A DNA stretch of 64,000 bases from Chloranthus sessilifolius (lineage: Eukaryota; Streptophyta; Magnoliopsida; Chloranthales; Chloranthaceae). How positions within the stretch are numbered: position 1 is the stretch's first letter; each line of letters starts with the position of its first letter. Shown here in pieces: positions 42,054 to 52,611 of the stretch. The notes below the pieces were generated by a model, which worked only from the letters and a program-made list of their open reading frames with translations, was not told the DNA's origin and made no database searches. The stretch is from assembly GCA_021018995.1 (NCBI GenBank), contig CM037585.1, positions 68,326,646 to 68,390,645 of the forward strand. The letters run 5' to 3'. The position numbers and the translations under genes were made by a program.

Positions 42054-44537
42054 TGTTAAGACCTGAAAAGTACCACTTTTTACCCCTTAACTTAACCTTT
42101 GATTAGACCCTTAACCATCTAATAAGTTATTGTTAAGTGTTTTATGTAGGTAATAATCAGTAGTGAAATAAGGTTAGGAATCCTGCTAAGGATCCTGTTT
42201 TGGCACCAGAAGTCCCTCAGAAGGATGGACTCTGAATCTAAACCTGGAATGAGCCTCGCGCAGTCCAACTGAGCTTCCCAAGACTTTACAACAACTACTC
42301 GCGTAGCTCTCACGAAGCTCAAGAGTAGAACACATCGCGCAGTCTCGCACAGTTCAAAGCAGACCTCTCTCAACTTCGCACAGTTTGCTTAGAACGGCTA
42401 AGGAGAGAGAGCTTCAGGAGACTCCTCGCAAGAATTGCCATGCAAAGGGTCATGGATGCAATTATCGAAGAGAACTCTCGCTACGCTCGTGCCATTCAAG
42501 AAGAAAGCATCCTCGCGAAGATGGAGCAATCCTCACGAAGATCAATCAAGACATGAAACCTCGCATAGTTCAGAACTCCTTAAAGCCTTGCGAGGAAACT
42601 CGCGAAGTCCATTGAAGGGAAGTGCCTGCGAAGTTCTCGCGCTATTCAAATCTGTCCTCGTGAAGATCAACCCAGCGATCGCGCAGCTACCTCGCGACTG
42701 CTTGAACTCCAACCCCGCGACATCTGAGGCTTTGATGTCTACTCAACCTTGCGACTGCCTGAAGAGCAAACCAAGGCAACCTCGCGACGGTTGAAGCTTC
42801 AATATCAAATCATCCTCGCGAAGAGTAAGAGCTACCACACGACAAGTCTGGGAAACAATGGCTACCTAGCGAAGCTTTAAACTTCAACTTCCATCTCTTC
42901 AACAGCGGGCCTTCTAGGAATTTCTAGCTATTAAGGCACGCACTCCCATGCTCAAATCTCCGTGCACGTGCCCCAAGGCATCTAAGGATCACTATTCGGC
43001 CATGTGGCATCATTAAAATTAGGGTTTCCTAACCCTAATGTGCCTCCACACCACTGCTATATAAACCCATACTTAGCTTAGGTTTAGAAATCCTGGAATA
43101 GCTGGGAACACATCTCATTTCTTAGAGACTTGATCTGAGATCATTTTTCTTTTCTTTTTATAGTTGTAAGTAGTTTTCTTTTTCTTTTCCCTTCTCTCCA
43201 TAGTCCAGCACTTACTGGCTATGTCTTTGTATGCTTTTTGAACTAGATCAATGGAAGTTCTGTAATAGGATTTGTACACTGTAGGATTTGTGTTTGAATG
43301 TGAGATGCTCTGTGCAAGGCTGCTGCCTTGTGATCCGCCATTGCTTTGACTGTGATTCAAAGCAATGGAGGACTGATTCTAAGGGCCACTCAGATCTAAG
43401 TGACCTATGTGTCTGGGCTATCATGGTCATATACAGCCTTAGCCCCACCACAGGACCCACTAGATCTGAAATCCCCGTGGGAGCTTGAGCTGGTAGCCTT
43501 TTGACCATGGTCGTGGTAGTGATATTCTTGTTTTGTCTTGGGCTCCGTGAGGAGGATAGCCTATGGGATAGCCTGTGACCATTCAAGTGGACAGGTTATA
43601 GCCTTAGGGTGATTCTAATCCACCGATCCAAGATGGATCTTTCTTCTTTACACCTGAGCTTGTAGAAGCCTGGTGGGAGATTGTACAGAGGCAGACTCCC
43701 CTATATTTGTATAGATCCGCTATCAGATGTTAGATCTGATCTGGTTATAGAGATTGTAGGCTTGTGACTGGACCATTGTAGCCCCACTCAAGCAATGGAT
43801 AGCTAGATCGAAGGTTGTACTCAATCTCTTGTTGGTTCTATGTGTCTGGGCTATTATGGTCCTATACAGCCTTAGCCCCACACATAGAGCTTTAGAGGTT
43901 GAGGTTCCCTATGGATTCTTGAGCTAGTAGCCTGGATGAAATAGTGCCTACAATGATTAACTTGTTTTGACCCATCCCTGGATTGTGATTCCCTTATGGG
44001 ATAGTTTGTTGCTATTTGAGTGGACAGGTTATAACCTTAAGGGATTGAATCATGGCAAAGAGATGGGTTGGATCCTTTCTCCTCAGTGGTGATAACGTAG
44101 CCATTGGACATGATTTCTATAACATCAGATCTAAATCTGAGTTACAAAGCTCCTCTGATCTAGGCTCAATAACATACTTCTCACCCTTTTATATTTATTT
44201 TCCACACTCCATCCATCCTCTCAACCCTTTCTGTAGTTTAGACATTAGGTTACCTTAGAATACCTAGAATAAGTGACCTTAAACTCCCCTCCTTTTTAGG
44301 ACTGCCAGATCTGTAGTCAGATCTGGAGGAACTACTAGAGATGGCTCCCTTGGAGCTGTAGATCACCTTTCCATGTGGGACAAACTCTTACTTATCAAAA
44401 CTTGCCACAATGGACCCTGTATCTTGCAGGTCTAGGATTTCTTAGTTATACTGATTCCATCCCCTATTTTATCTTAATTTTAAATTTCTTTTACCACAAA
44501 CCAATAAAGCAAGCCCACACTCAGAGATCCGCCAACA
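42054..44537 (+). repeat. 3' LTR of element B
   Basis: The LTR runs from TGTTAAGACC to GATCCGCCAACA (2484 bp), with the TCGCGA cluster at 42250..42850 and TATA (TATATAAA) at 43058..43065. It is followed by GTGTC, the right duplication. Confidence 0.95.
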
Positions 44538-44542
44538 GTGTC

Positions 44543-45857
44543 CCACATAGTATTATTTGATCTATACCATACACATAGGATTTTATTGATTTGAAGCTCC
44601 CATGAAAACTTGGGGTTGTAGCCCTGTGACCCTGGTGGTAGCAGCAATTTTCTTGTTCTATCTCAGTCCTGTGTGATTTGGATAGCCTGTGACCATTTGA
44701 GTGGACAGACTATAGCCTTAGGGTGATTCTAAGCCACAAATCTAAGATGGATTCTTATCCTCTGCACTTGAGCTTGTAGCCTTGTGAAAGATTATGGCAG
44801 GAACAACCTCCTCTTTGTTTTACATTACCATCATTAGATGTTGGATCTGATTCTCTGTAGAGATTGCAGACTTGTGAGCTAAGTCATTGCAAGCCTTTTG
44901 TAACAATGACCATCATTAGATGTTGGATTTGATTCTCTGTAGAGATTGCAGACTGGTGAGCTGAGTCATTGCAAGCCTTTTGTAGCAATGACCAGCCCTA
45001 AATAGCTTCTGAATAACTATTGTTTCCACTAGGTTTTCAAGAGTTGTTTGCTCCTATGGATGCCTAAGCTTGTAGCCTGGCAAACGTAGTGTCAATGATC
45101 TTCATGCTCTCATTTGATCCAAGAGCTTGTAGCCTGGCAAACATGGTTTTCAAGAGTTGCAATGATCTTCATGCTCTTATTTGATCCATTCGTTGGAGGA
45201 AATCTATTGGATAATCTGTGACCATTTAAGTGGATAGGTTATAGCCTTAAGATCAATCCATTCCCTTGGATCAGATTGGTTTTCTGACTTAACTCATGTG
45301 GTTTGATCCTCTCTATTGGATAGTCTATGACCATTGAAGTAGACAGGTTATAGCCTTAAGAGACCAGGTTAAATCATAGGAGTTGAGTTAGATTCTTCCA
45401 CCTTGCAGATGTGCTTGTAGCCATATAAAGGATTGCTGTAGAGACAGCTCTAGATCTGAGTTGCATGATTGAAATGACCTTAGCTTAGTTGTCTACTTCC
45501 CATCAATTTTTATCTTTATTTTATCACATACCATCATCACCTTCTTCATAAACCCTTTCTTTAGTATAGAACTGCACTTTCTTACTCTTCTTTTAGTTTT
45601 AGTTTAGTTGTGACACCCAACTCCCTTTCTTTAGGATTGCAAGATCTAGAGGCCTACTAATAGAACCCTTTTTGGGTTCTAGATCAATTTCTCTCTAGGA
45701 CAAACTCCTACTTTAAAACTTGCTAAAACAGCCCTAGATCTGGCAGGATGTATATTTTAAACTTGTTGTTTTACCCATTTTGCATCTCTTCACTCTTGAT
45801 TTGTTTTCTCCACTGTTTTTAAATAAAATAGCAGCAAGCATTTAAAATATTACAACA
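44543..45857 (+). repeat. 3' LTR of element A, second part
   Basis: This completes A's 3' LTR after B, ending TATTACAACA at 45857. Unlike the 5' LTR it has an 82-bp tandem duplication (44827..44908 and 44909..44990, starting ACCATCATTAGATG) and a second local duplication around 45060..45185 (GCTTGTAGCCTGGCAAAC). Confidence 0.9.
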
Positions 45858-45862
45858 ATATG

Positions 45863-46456
45863 GTGAAGTATACTTAGCACTGTGTTTTTCCCTATTGAGC
45901 TTCGATGAAGCTCACTCCCGACTATACGTCATAGCTGCAGGAGCGGGGATTGAACGGGATCCGGAGCAGGAAGAAGACCAGATTACAACCCCTAGGAGAG
46001 GAAGAGGACCTACCCGAGGAGCACTTTCCTTAGTGCTGGGGTGCTTGTGTTTTGCGTTTTTGGGGAAAAAGAGAAACGGTAAATGAACTTGAAGGTTTTG
46101 TAATTAAATACTAAATATTTTAGGTCCACTGTTTAGATGGAGGTCGGCCTTCGTCAGTGGACAATGGTTATTTTGTTTTGTGTAGATGATAGCAAGAGTT
46201 ATAACTATGCTACCCCTTTTTCATCTGATGTAGTTCTATTTTATGTTTCCGCTGTGTGTGTGTGTATCTTGTGCTTCCATTCTTGTGTGCTTACCATCAT
46301 GTGATGGCTCGGTCCTTCCTATTAATTGATGATAGGAAGATCGAGCGGTCGGGAAGTGACATTGTACAATGGGTACCACAATGTCACTGTAACTCGGATC
46401 ATATGCGCAATCCGACGGCGCGAGTTTTTATGGTGAGGAAAACCCAGGCTATCACA
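45863..46456 (+). repeat. 3' LTR of element F, second part, with two hairpins
   Basis: This is the end of F's LTR after A, closing GGCTATCACA. Hairpin 1 (45896..45914) is TGAGCTTC-GAT-GAAGCTCA, a perfect 8-bp stem. Hairpin 2 (46124..46162) has outer arms GTCCACTG / CAGTGGAC and an inner stem GATGGAGG / CCTTCGTC with loop TCGG. E and J have both at the same relative places. A 63-codon frame at 45895..46086 is not conserved as protein and is not called a gene. Confidence 0.82.
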
Positions 46457-47440
46457 GTCCCTCTGCTGGTCCATTTCCAGAGTTAACAAATGAGCATGCC
46501 AATGTTGTCCAATCATTTGGACAACAGCTTGCTGGGTATACTTGGAGGAACCACCCAAATTTGAGGTGGAGACAAGATAATTTGCCTCAACCCCAACAGC
46601 AGCAGGCATTGCCCTACAATTCCAACCAGCAGTCCCATCATAGTTATGCACCAAGATAGCAATTCCCACATTAGTCCCCCCAACCAGGTCAATTAGCTTT
46701 ACCCCCACCTCAACCAAGAGCCCCCTTCTTTGAGGAGCAGGTTTTGTCTTCATTGCAAAACCTCAGCTCACTCTCACATACTGTGAATTCTCACAGTCAG
46801 AGCATCATGAAAATAGAAGACCAGCTGGGTCACATCTCAAATGCTTTGACAAGAAGGGATGAGGGCAGGCTCCCAAGCTAAACAATGAATAATCCCAAAG
46901 GACACTACATGAATGGTGAAACTTCTTTCACCAATGAGGATGCTCGGGCCAATCATGCCCTGATGACTGGTAAGGTGGTGGAACACCAAGAACTTTTTAA
47001 TGGAAAAGGGTGTACAAAAGAGAGAGTAGACTGAGTTCCTGCTGTAGTGTAGCAGGTGCTGAATAATAGGGTTGTTGTTGAGCCCCATTTAAAAATAAAG
47101 TAATAAAAATAAATAAATAAATAAAATACACCTTGTTGAGTCCCATTTCCTTAGGCTTTGATGGAGGAAATGAGGGTTGTTTAACAGTTGTTGCCATTGG
47201 TGAGATGGTGGATGAAACCTTACCCAATCTGTTGGACTAGGCTGAGGTGTGTGCTGAAAATTTTAAAGTATGGACTGAAGAGGCCCCCACCCATGTCCTC
47301 CCTCAGCCATCTAAGGCACCTTTGATGCCTTTTAATTGACTATCCCCTAGCTGTGGAGCTGAAGCTGCTCCCTCCATTTCTCATGCGACTGAAACTGCTG
47401 AGCTGGAAGATCTCAGGTTTCATGCTAATGAAAAGGTATG
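46457..47440 (+). pseudogene. gag: gag C-terminal part and protease-RT linker relic, element D
   Basis: The stretch from 46490 matches Gag of A and B after the zinc knuckle: the region encoding ANVVQSF-like residues, then LAGYTWRNHPNLRWRQDN, a Gln/Pro-rich segment, FFEEQVLSSLQNLSSLSHTV and MKIEDQLGHISNALTRRDEG. Frameshifts and stops are frequent. At 47160..47440 a short piece matches the linker before RT (ETLPNLLD, then EEAPTHVLPQPSKAPLMPF). Everything from protease to integrase between and beyond is lost, so D is non-autonomous. Confidence 0.75.
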
Positions 47441-47945
47441 ACCTTTCATTTTTATATTGTAGTTCTCTCCAATTTAGCTGAGATCCGGATGGGGTAGGCC
47501 AAAATTGATGTCATTCATGCACCCCCATCTAGACTAGTGTGTAAATATTGTGTTCGGTGATTTGATTTTGTATGAATCTTGCTTTCAAATGTCGGCCATT
47601 AGTGTTGATAATTCTTTGGCATCAATTTAGATTCCTACTTAGAGATCAGTTTTAGGAAGTTGTGTTTAGGATTTTCCTGCTTTAAGAGTTAGTATAGTTG
47701 CTGTTTTTAATATACCTACTATTTTTAGTTTACCTGCTGTTTGTTTTAGTGTAATTTCTGTTGTATATAGTTGTTATTTTAGGAATTTGTGTAGTTGTTT
47801 TGTTTTCTTAGTTGTCATTTTGTGTATACTCTCTCTTTCTCCTTTTTAGTATGATTTTCTCCACTCTTTTAGTTTAATTTTCTCCTAGTTTTCTGTTATA
47901 CTTTAGTTGTTTTACCAACCCTGTTGCACCTATACATGTATGTTG
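47441..47945 (+). other. Non-coding stretch of D before the internal polypurine tract
   Basis: AT- and T-rich sequence with repeated TTTAGTTT / TTAGTTGTTTT text; no domain or ORF is supported. It occupies the place of the env-like ORF and its downstream spacer in A. Confidence 0.5.
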
Positions 47946-47983
47946 AAACAGTGAGGACACTGTTTATCTTAAGTTTGGGGGTA
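47946..47983 (+). promoter_or_regulatory. Hairpin plus internal polypurine tract, element D
   Basis: AAACAGTG-AGGA-CACTGTTT (47946..47965) is a perfect 8-bp stem with a tetraloop. AAGTTTGGGGGT follows at 47971. The 3' LTR begins 1.66 kb downstream, the same distance as in A and B. Confidence 0.68.
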
Positions 47984-49630
47984 TGGCAGGGTGGTAGGCC
48001 TGTAAAATAGTTAATTTTAGTACAGAAGTGTTGGTTGAATTGAGATAAATAAGTAAATTCCCACCTAACCATGTTAGAGAAAGGAAATTAAAAAATTTGT
48101 AGTCTTTTTAAAATTGAAAATCTAAAATTTTTTTAGCACCTTCATGAAGCTAACATCAATATATATATATATATATATATTTTTTTTTCAATTAATACTT
48201 AGTGAACTAGAGAGGAGAGAAAAAGGTGAAAATACACCCCATGGGTTAAATTGAAGACCATACCCAGTGAAATTTTGGCCTATCAATTTTCTTTTGAAGA
48301 GTGTTTGTGGCAATTTGTTTTGCTCTAAGGAATGACGGATCCAATTTCTTTTCACTAGAAGTTACACACCCCAAAATTGAAACTGATTGGCAACACTCAT
48401 GAAACTAAGGAGATGATCTAATTAGCCTTCATTTGGACAGTTTGAGCTTAAAATTTTCTACCCATTCAACTGGCCTTTGCATACACTCTTTGAGGCTTTT
48501 AATCCATTTTTTCTTCAACAAACACTAGAGTACTTGAACCTAAACCTCATGACTTGATTCAACCTAACCCTCACTCTGAGAATTCAAAAGATAAAGGAGA
48601 AGTTAAAGATAGTTGAGAGGAGTTCAACATTTGGTGGAAGGAGAAGAAAAGTAAAATTATAGACAATAGTGTATCAGTGGTATATGTGTGACATTTCTTA
48701 AAAAAATAAAAAATTATAAATAAAAAGAGAAAAAAAAAAAAGAAAAAAAGAAAAGATAAGTCAAAGAAGTACCTCATCTAAAAATTAAAAAGATAAGAAG
48801 AAGTTGGCCACGTCGGATCTGAAAAACATCAAGGAAGGTGAAGAAGTGTTGTGATTAAGTAAGTCATGACTCACCTCCTCCCCTTGCTGATTTCTCAATT
48901 TTTAATCCCTGCTACCCCTCCTATTTTTTTTTAAACCTCAACCATAAGCCACATTACAATCATAAAAAAGACCTTGTTGATCCAAAGTGAAATGAGCTGT
49001 CATGTGGAGATGAGGAGATGTCAAATCTATGGTGAAACTACTTGAGGATGTCAGGAACTTAGATACAATACCTATGCTCATGCTTGCAGTCTTATTTGAG
49101 GTATGTAACTGATCTTGAGCTGATGAGAATGTAAGCACATTGGATTTTCATTATTGAGAGATAGCCCTGGTGATGATTGGGCTTGAAGTTTAACTTCATT
49201 GGGGTAGTATCTAAACCTGATTTTTGAATTGATGGCAAACTTAGTGTTGATTTTCACACATTGTATTCTTGATGTAAATTGATTGTTGGTGTGCAAATAC
49301 ATGTTGATTTAGGTTTTAAATTGCTTGCATTACTATTTTAATTCCTCTGATTTTTATAGAATAGGTGTGAAATGATGCTTTATTTATTAAAATTTGTTTT
49401 GTCATTGGCTGCACTATACTTAACTGTTTTAATGGGAAAGTTTGTGGGTATCTTCACCGAAAACTGTTAGGAGACTTCACTCCTCAACTAGGGATCACCT
49501 AGGGGTTTAAAAGGCTTGATGCATAAGCTAAATGCGTCCGTGCTCCCTACGAAAGTGGCATTTAATTTTTAGAATAACTATTTTAATTTTTCCTTTGCTC
49601 GAGGGATAGCAAAGATTAGATTTGGGGGTG
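47984..49630 (+). other. 3' untranslated region and polypurine tract of D
   Basis: Homologous to A and B but more diverged. It has an AT microsatellite (about 48162..48181), a purine-rich stretch (48690..48760), the conserved block at 49437..49562 and the tract AGATTTGGGGGTG against the LTR. Confidence 0.78.
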
Positions 49631-52611
49631 TGTTGATCACTGAAATATACCACTTTTCACCTCTTAACTTGGCCTTTAATAGACCTTTGAGCTAGTTAAT
49701 AATAATTTTTAAGTGTGTTTTTATAGATAACAAGAAAATATAGCTTAATACAACAATCCAACATTTCAAAGCCAAGAAGGAAGTATTTTGAGCCAAGTTG
49801 TGGAGCTGATGAATTTATTGAGAATGCACCATGATGGTTCACATCATTGGGGCTGTTTTGCATGCATTAGGGTCCTAGAGTTCTGTTGAGAGAGAAAGGT
49901 TGAGCTCAAAGTTTATGGAGTGCTGCTGTAGTGGAGTTAAATGGAATAACTTTGAGCACATTGCTGCTGTAGCAAATTATACAAAGAGCACAACAGCTAC
50001 AATAATGCACTTATTCCAACCTTCAGCAGCTCTGCTCAAGCACTTTGCATTCCACTTGTTGGGCCACAGTTGAAAGCAGCTGCATCTGCTCTGTTGAGCT
50101 TTAAATCCAAGCTACATAACTGCTGCTCTGATGCATTCATACAGTTGCTGTTGCTGCTATCTCAATACATTCGAACAGATGCACTAAGAAGTCCACATCA
50201 ACGCATTCAAGCTGCTGCAACAACCTGTCAAGCTATTGTCAATGCTTTAATCCAACATCTCGACCTGTAATTGCTGAGGAACCAGCTACTGTCGAGAAAT
50301 TTATGGACTTGAAATCCATCCTCGAGAGCTGCAGCTAAGTTGTCAAGCAAGAGTAGAAATTGTGCACTCGAGCACTGCAATGGTGAAGTCTAAAACAGCA
50401 TATATATGCTTGAGCATCTGAAGAATTGAAGCCATTACATCACTAGAGCAGTTGCTCCTGCAGATTGGAAACACTCAAGCCATAGCTTAAGCCTCACGAG
50501 CTAACATGCCTTGAAGCGGTCAAGCAACTGAGAATGGAGCCTCATGAGTTACAGACATGCACCATTATTGCACTCGAGCAAAACATCAACCCACTCGAGT
50601 AGCTACAGTGTGAAGATTAATGCCCTCGAGCAGTTTAAGCTTAAAATTATCTACTCGAGCAGCTACTTGAGTTGCACAATTAATCCACTTGAGTGGTTCC
50701 CTACAGACTTGAACCTGTCGAGCTCCATTATACCAGTCGAGCAGCTGAGATTGAACCTCATGAGCAGCTACAATTGATCTCAAGCAGTTTAAAGCATTGA
50801 AGACCATCTACTTGAGCAACCTCTCGAGTTGAAGTGCTGAAGACTTTAATCCACTCGAGTGGTTCCCTGCAGCTTATATTAAATCCACTCGAGCAACTTA
50901 AAGTGCTACCTTTTCATCCTGTCGAGCTAGCTTTTTTTGCATTTTGATCCTGTCGAGCATCCTCTCAAGATCCTCTCGACCTTCATTACCTGAAGCCATC
51001 ATTTGCTCGAGAACCACTCGAGATACATAATTCTGAAGCCCATCTACTCGAGGTGCGGGTTCCAATTATTCAAGCAGCGACCTTCAAGCATTCAAGGGCA
51101 TTTTTGGGATTTCATAGCACCTAGGGCACACATCCCAAGGTGTTGAGTTGTCCCCCACTTCCCCAAAGCATCCCTTCGCTGAAAATAAGCCACGACAGTA
51201 GCTGTAAGCATTGCATTTCTATTCTTAATTATGATTGGTCAAAGCTTGTAAATGCTTTATGGATTGTATAAATAGAGCTATAGTTGTCTTGGGAAGGGAG
51301 CCAAGATTAGCCTGAGCTCACTTTTAGGGTTTTATATTTTTAGGTTAGGGTTTATTTTCTTTTCTTCTCTCCTTAGCTCAGCATCCATGTTGGGTTAAAT
51401 CTCTGTAGCAGCTAGTTTCATTTGCGATCGGTTTTGTAATAATATAGTGAGCAATTTTGGGAGTTCGTAGAGACTGCTTACTTGAGGGCCACTCATTGTA
51501 AGTCTTTTTTTTTCAATGGAAAGCCATTCTTAAAGCTCTATTAAATCTGTATTTTTCCTATCTTCATGACATAGATTTTTATAGGTTTGATACACCTATG
51601 GATGTATGTACTTGTAGCCATGCAACCATAGTAGCAGCAGTAGTATTACTGTTCCATCTCTAACCTTTGTGACTAGGTTAACCTCTGGGATACTCTGTGA
51701 CCATTTTAGTGGGTAGAGTATAGCCCTAAGACTGATCTAGGTCACAGGGTTGAGCTGGATTCTTTTTATCTGCACTTGTGCTTGTAGCCAAGTGAGAGAC
51801 AGCTGTAGAGCCAACTCCTCCTCTATTTTATAACTCTATATTCAGTGAATAGATCTGAGGTTTTTGCACAGATAGCAGACTTGAGAGCTTGGTCATTGTA
51901 GGCCTCTTTGTAGCAATGACCAGCTGATTTTAAGGCCCCATTCAATCTGTGATTTTTATGATTTTTATAGATTGTTTGCTCCTACAGATGCATGAGCTTG
52001 TAGCCTTGCAAACATAGTGTCTGCAATGATTTTCCTATTTCAGCTTTAGTCCATTGATTGGATGACGTCCTGGGGTATTTTGTGACCATTTAAGTGGACA
52101 GAATACAACCCTAAGATCATTCCATACCTTTGGATTAGGTTGGATTCTTTTACCTTCCACTTGAGCTTGTAGCCAAGTGAAGGATAGCTGCAAATCCAAC
52201 ATCCTGATATGAGTTGCATTGATGGATAGCACATAGCTGCCCACTTCTCACCCATTTTTACTTTATTTTAACCACACTACATTCACTCTCTTCTACCCCC
52301 TTTCTTTAGCTGTAATTTTATTTATGTTTTTAGTTTAGTTGTGTGACACCTAAACACCCTCTCTTTACCTTGCTTGCTAGTGTAGGTTTAGAGTTGCTAG
52401 ATCTGTAGTCAGATCTAGGGTTTACTATACACCTTTAGGTTTTTAGATCATCACTCTCCGTGGGACAAACTCTTTCTTATCAAAACTTGCTACAATAGCC
52501 TTGGATCTTGTAGGACTATGAGTTTAGGTTGTTGTTTTTGTGTTGTTTTACTCCATTTCACTCCTCTTTGATTTGGTTTTGCTGCTATATTTTTACCATA
52601 AATTTCCAACA
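49631..52611 (+). repeat. 3' LTR of element D
   Basis: The LTR runs from TGTTGATCAC to TTCCAACA (2981 bp). The CTCGAG cluster covers 50255..51055 and the TATA box (TATAAATAG) is at 51267..51275. The TGTGACCATT-AGTGG module appears at about 51697 and 52078, and CTTGTAGCCAAGTGA at about 51783 and 52166. Confidence 0.88.
50255..51055 (+). repeat. Cluster of CTCGAGCA motifs, LTR of D
   Basis: More than 20 motifs with consensus CACTCGAGCAGCTAC or TGTCGAGC occur over 800 bp, up to the region before the TATA box. About half keep CTCGAG; others are CTTGAG, CTCAAG or TCGAGT, again CpG-type changes. The motif core is the same as in C, F, J and H, but the flanks differ. Confidence 0.88.

Larger units (their letters stand above)
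30949..44537 (+). mobile_element. Element B: Athila-type LTR retrotransposon, near complete
   Basis: B has 5' LTR, a perfect tRNA-Asp primer site, gag, protease, RT, RNase H, integrase, a short env-like remnant, a 3' untranslated region, polypurine tract and 3' LTR, flanked by GTGTC duplications (30944..30948 and 44538..44542). It is 13.6 kb. The LTRs differ at 12 of the first ~200 positions, ten of them transitions. From about 34950 to 39409 pol is in one frame with eight stops, six of them TAG; gag has at least two frameshifts. All catalytic residues examined are kept, so B was probably active not long ago on an evolutionary scale. Confidence 0.95.
6124..45857 (+). mobile_element. Element A: Athila-type LTR retrotransposon, full length, three nested insertions
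   Basis: Both LTRs and a perfect 5-bp target-site duplication (ATATG at 6119..6123 and 45858..45862) delimit A. Order: 5' LTR, tRNA-Asp-type primer site, gag, protease, reverse transcriptase, RNase H, deletion of integrase, accessory env-like ORF, long 3' untranslated region, 3' LTR. C interrupts the env-like ORF, E the 3' untranslated region and B the 3' LTR. The two LTRs differ at about 13 of the first 143 positions, more than those of B (12 of ~200), in agreement with A being the older host of B. No ORF is intact and the reverse transcriptase catalytic site is mutated, so A can move only with proteins supplied in trans, if at all. Confidence 0.93.
2445..46456 (+). mobile_element. Element F: chromovirus-like LTR retrotransposon, 3' part (interrupted)
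   Basis: Only the end of the internal region and the 3' LTR are in the window. The visible parts are 2445..6123 and 45863..46456; everything between belongs to A and the elements nested in A. The PPT-LTR junction (AAGGAGGCGAGGA then TGTAACACCC) is the pattern seen in plant Tekay/Del chromoviruses. Reading through A, the LTR ends GGCTATCACA at 46456 and the sequence then switches to the gag of D. F therefore lies inside D, with GTCCC (46457..46461) as the candidate right target-site duplication. Pol lies off the left edge, so the lineage rests on the LTR and on homology of its accessory ORF with that of H. Confidence 0.75.
46457..52611 (+). mobile_element. Element D: Athila-type LTR retrotransposon, right part, internally deleted
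   Basis: D begins in the middle of gag because F is inserted there; its left part is off the window. The visible order is gag C-terminal half, a relic of the protease-RT linker, a 3' untranslated region and a 3' LTR. RT, RNase H and integrase are missing. The LTR ends TTCCAACA at 52611, after which the sequence becomes the minus-strand accessory ORF of H. D is therefore inserted in H, with ATAAA (52612..52616) as the candidate right duplication. Confidence 0.85.

Noticed and set aside
45895-46086. A 63-codon ORF as a gene
   Set aside because: It is inside the LTR of F; E and J have the same DNA hairpins but not the same reading frame.
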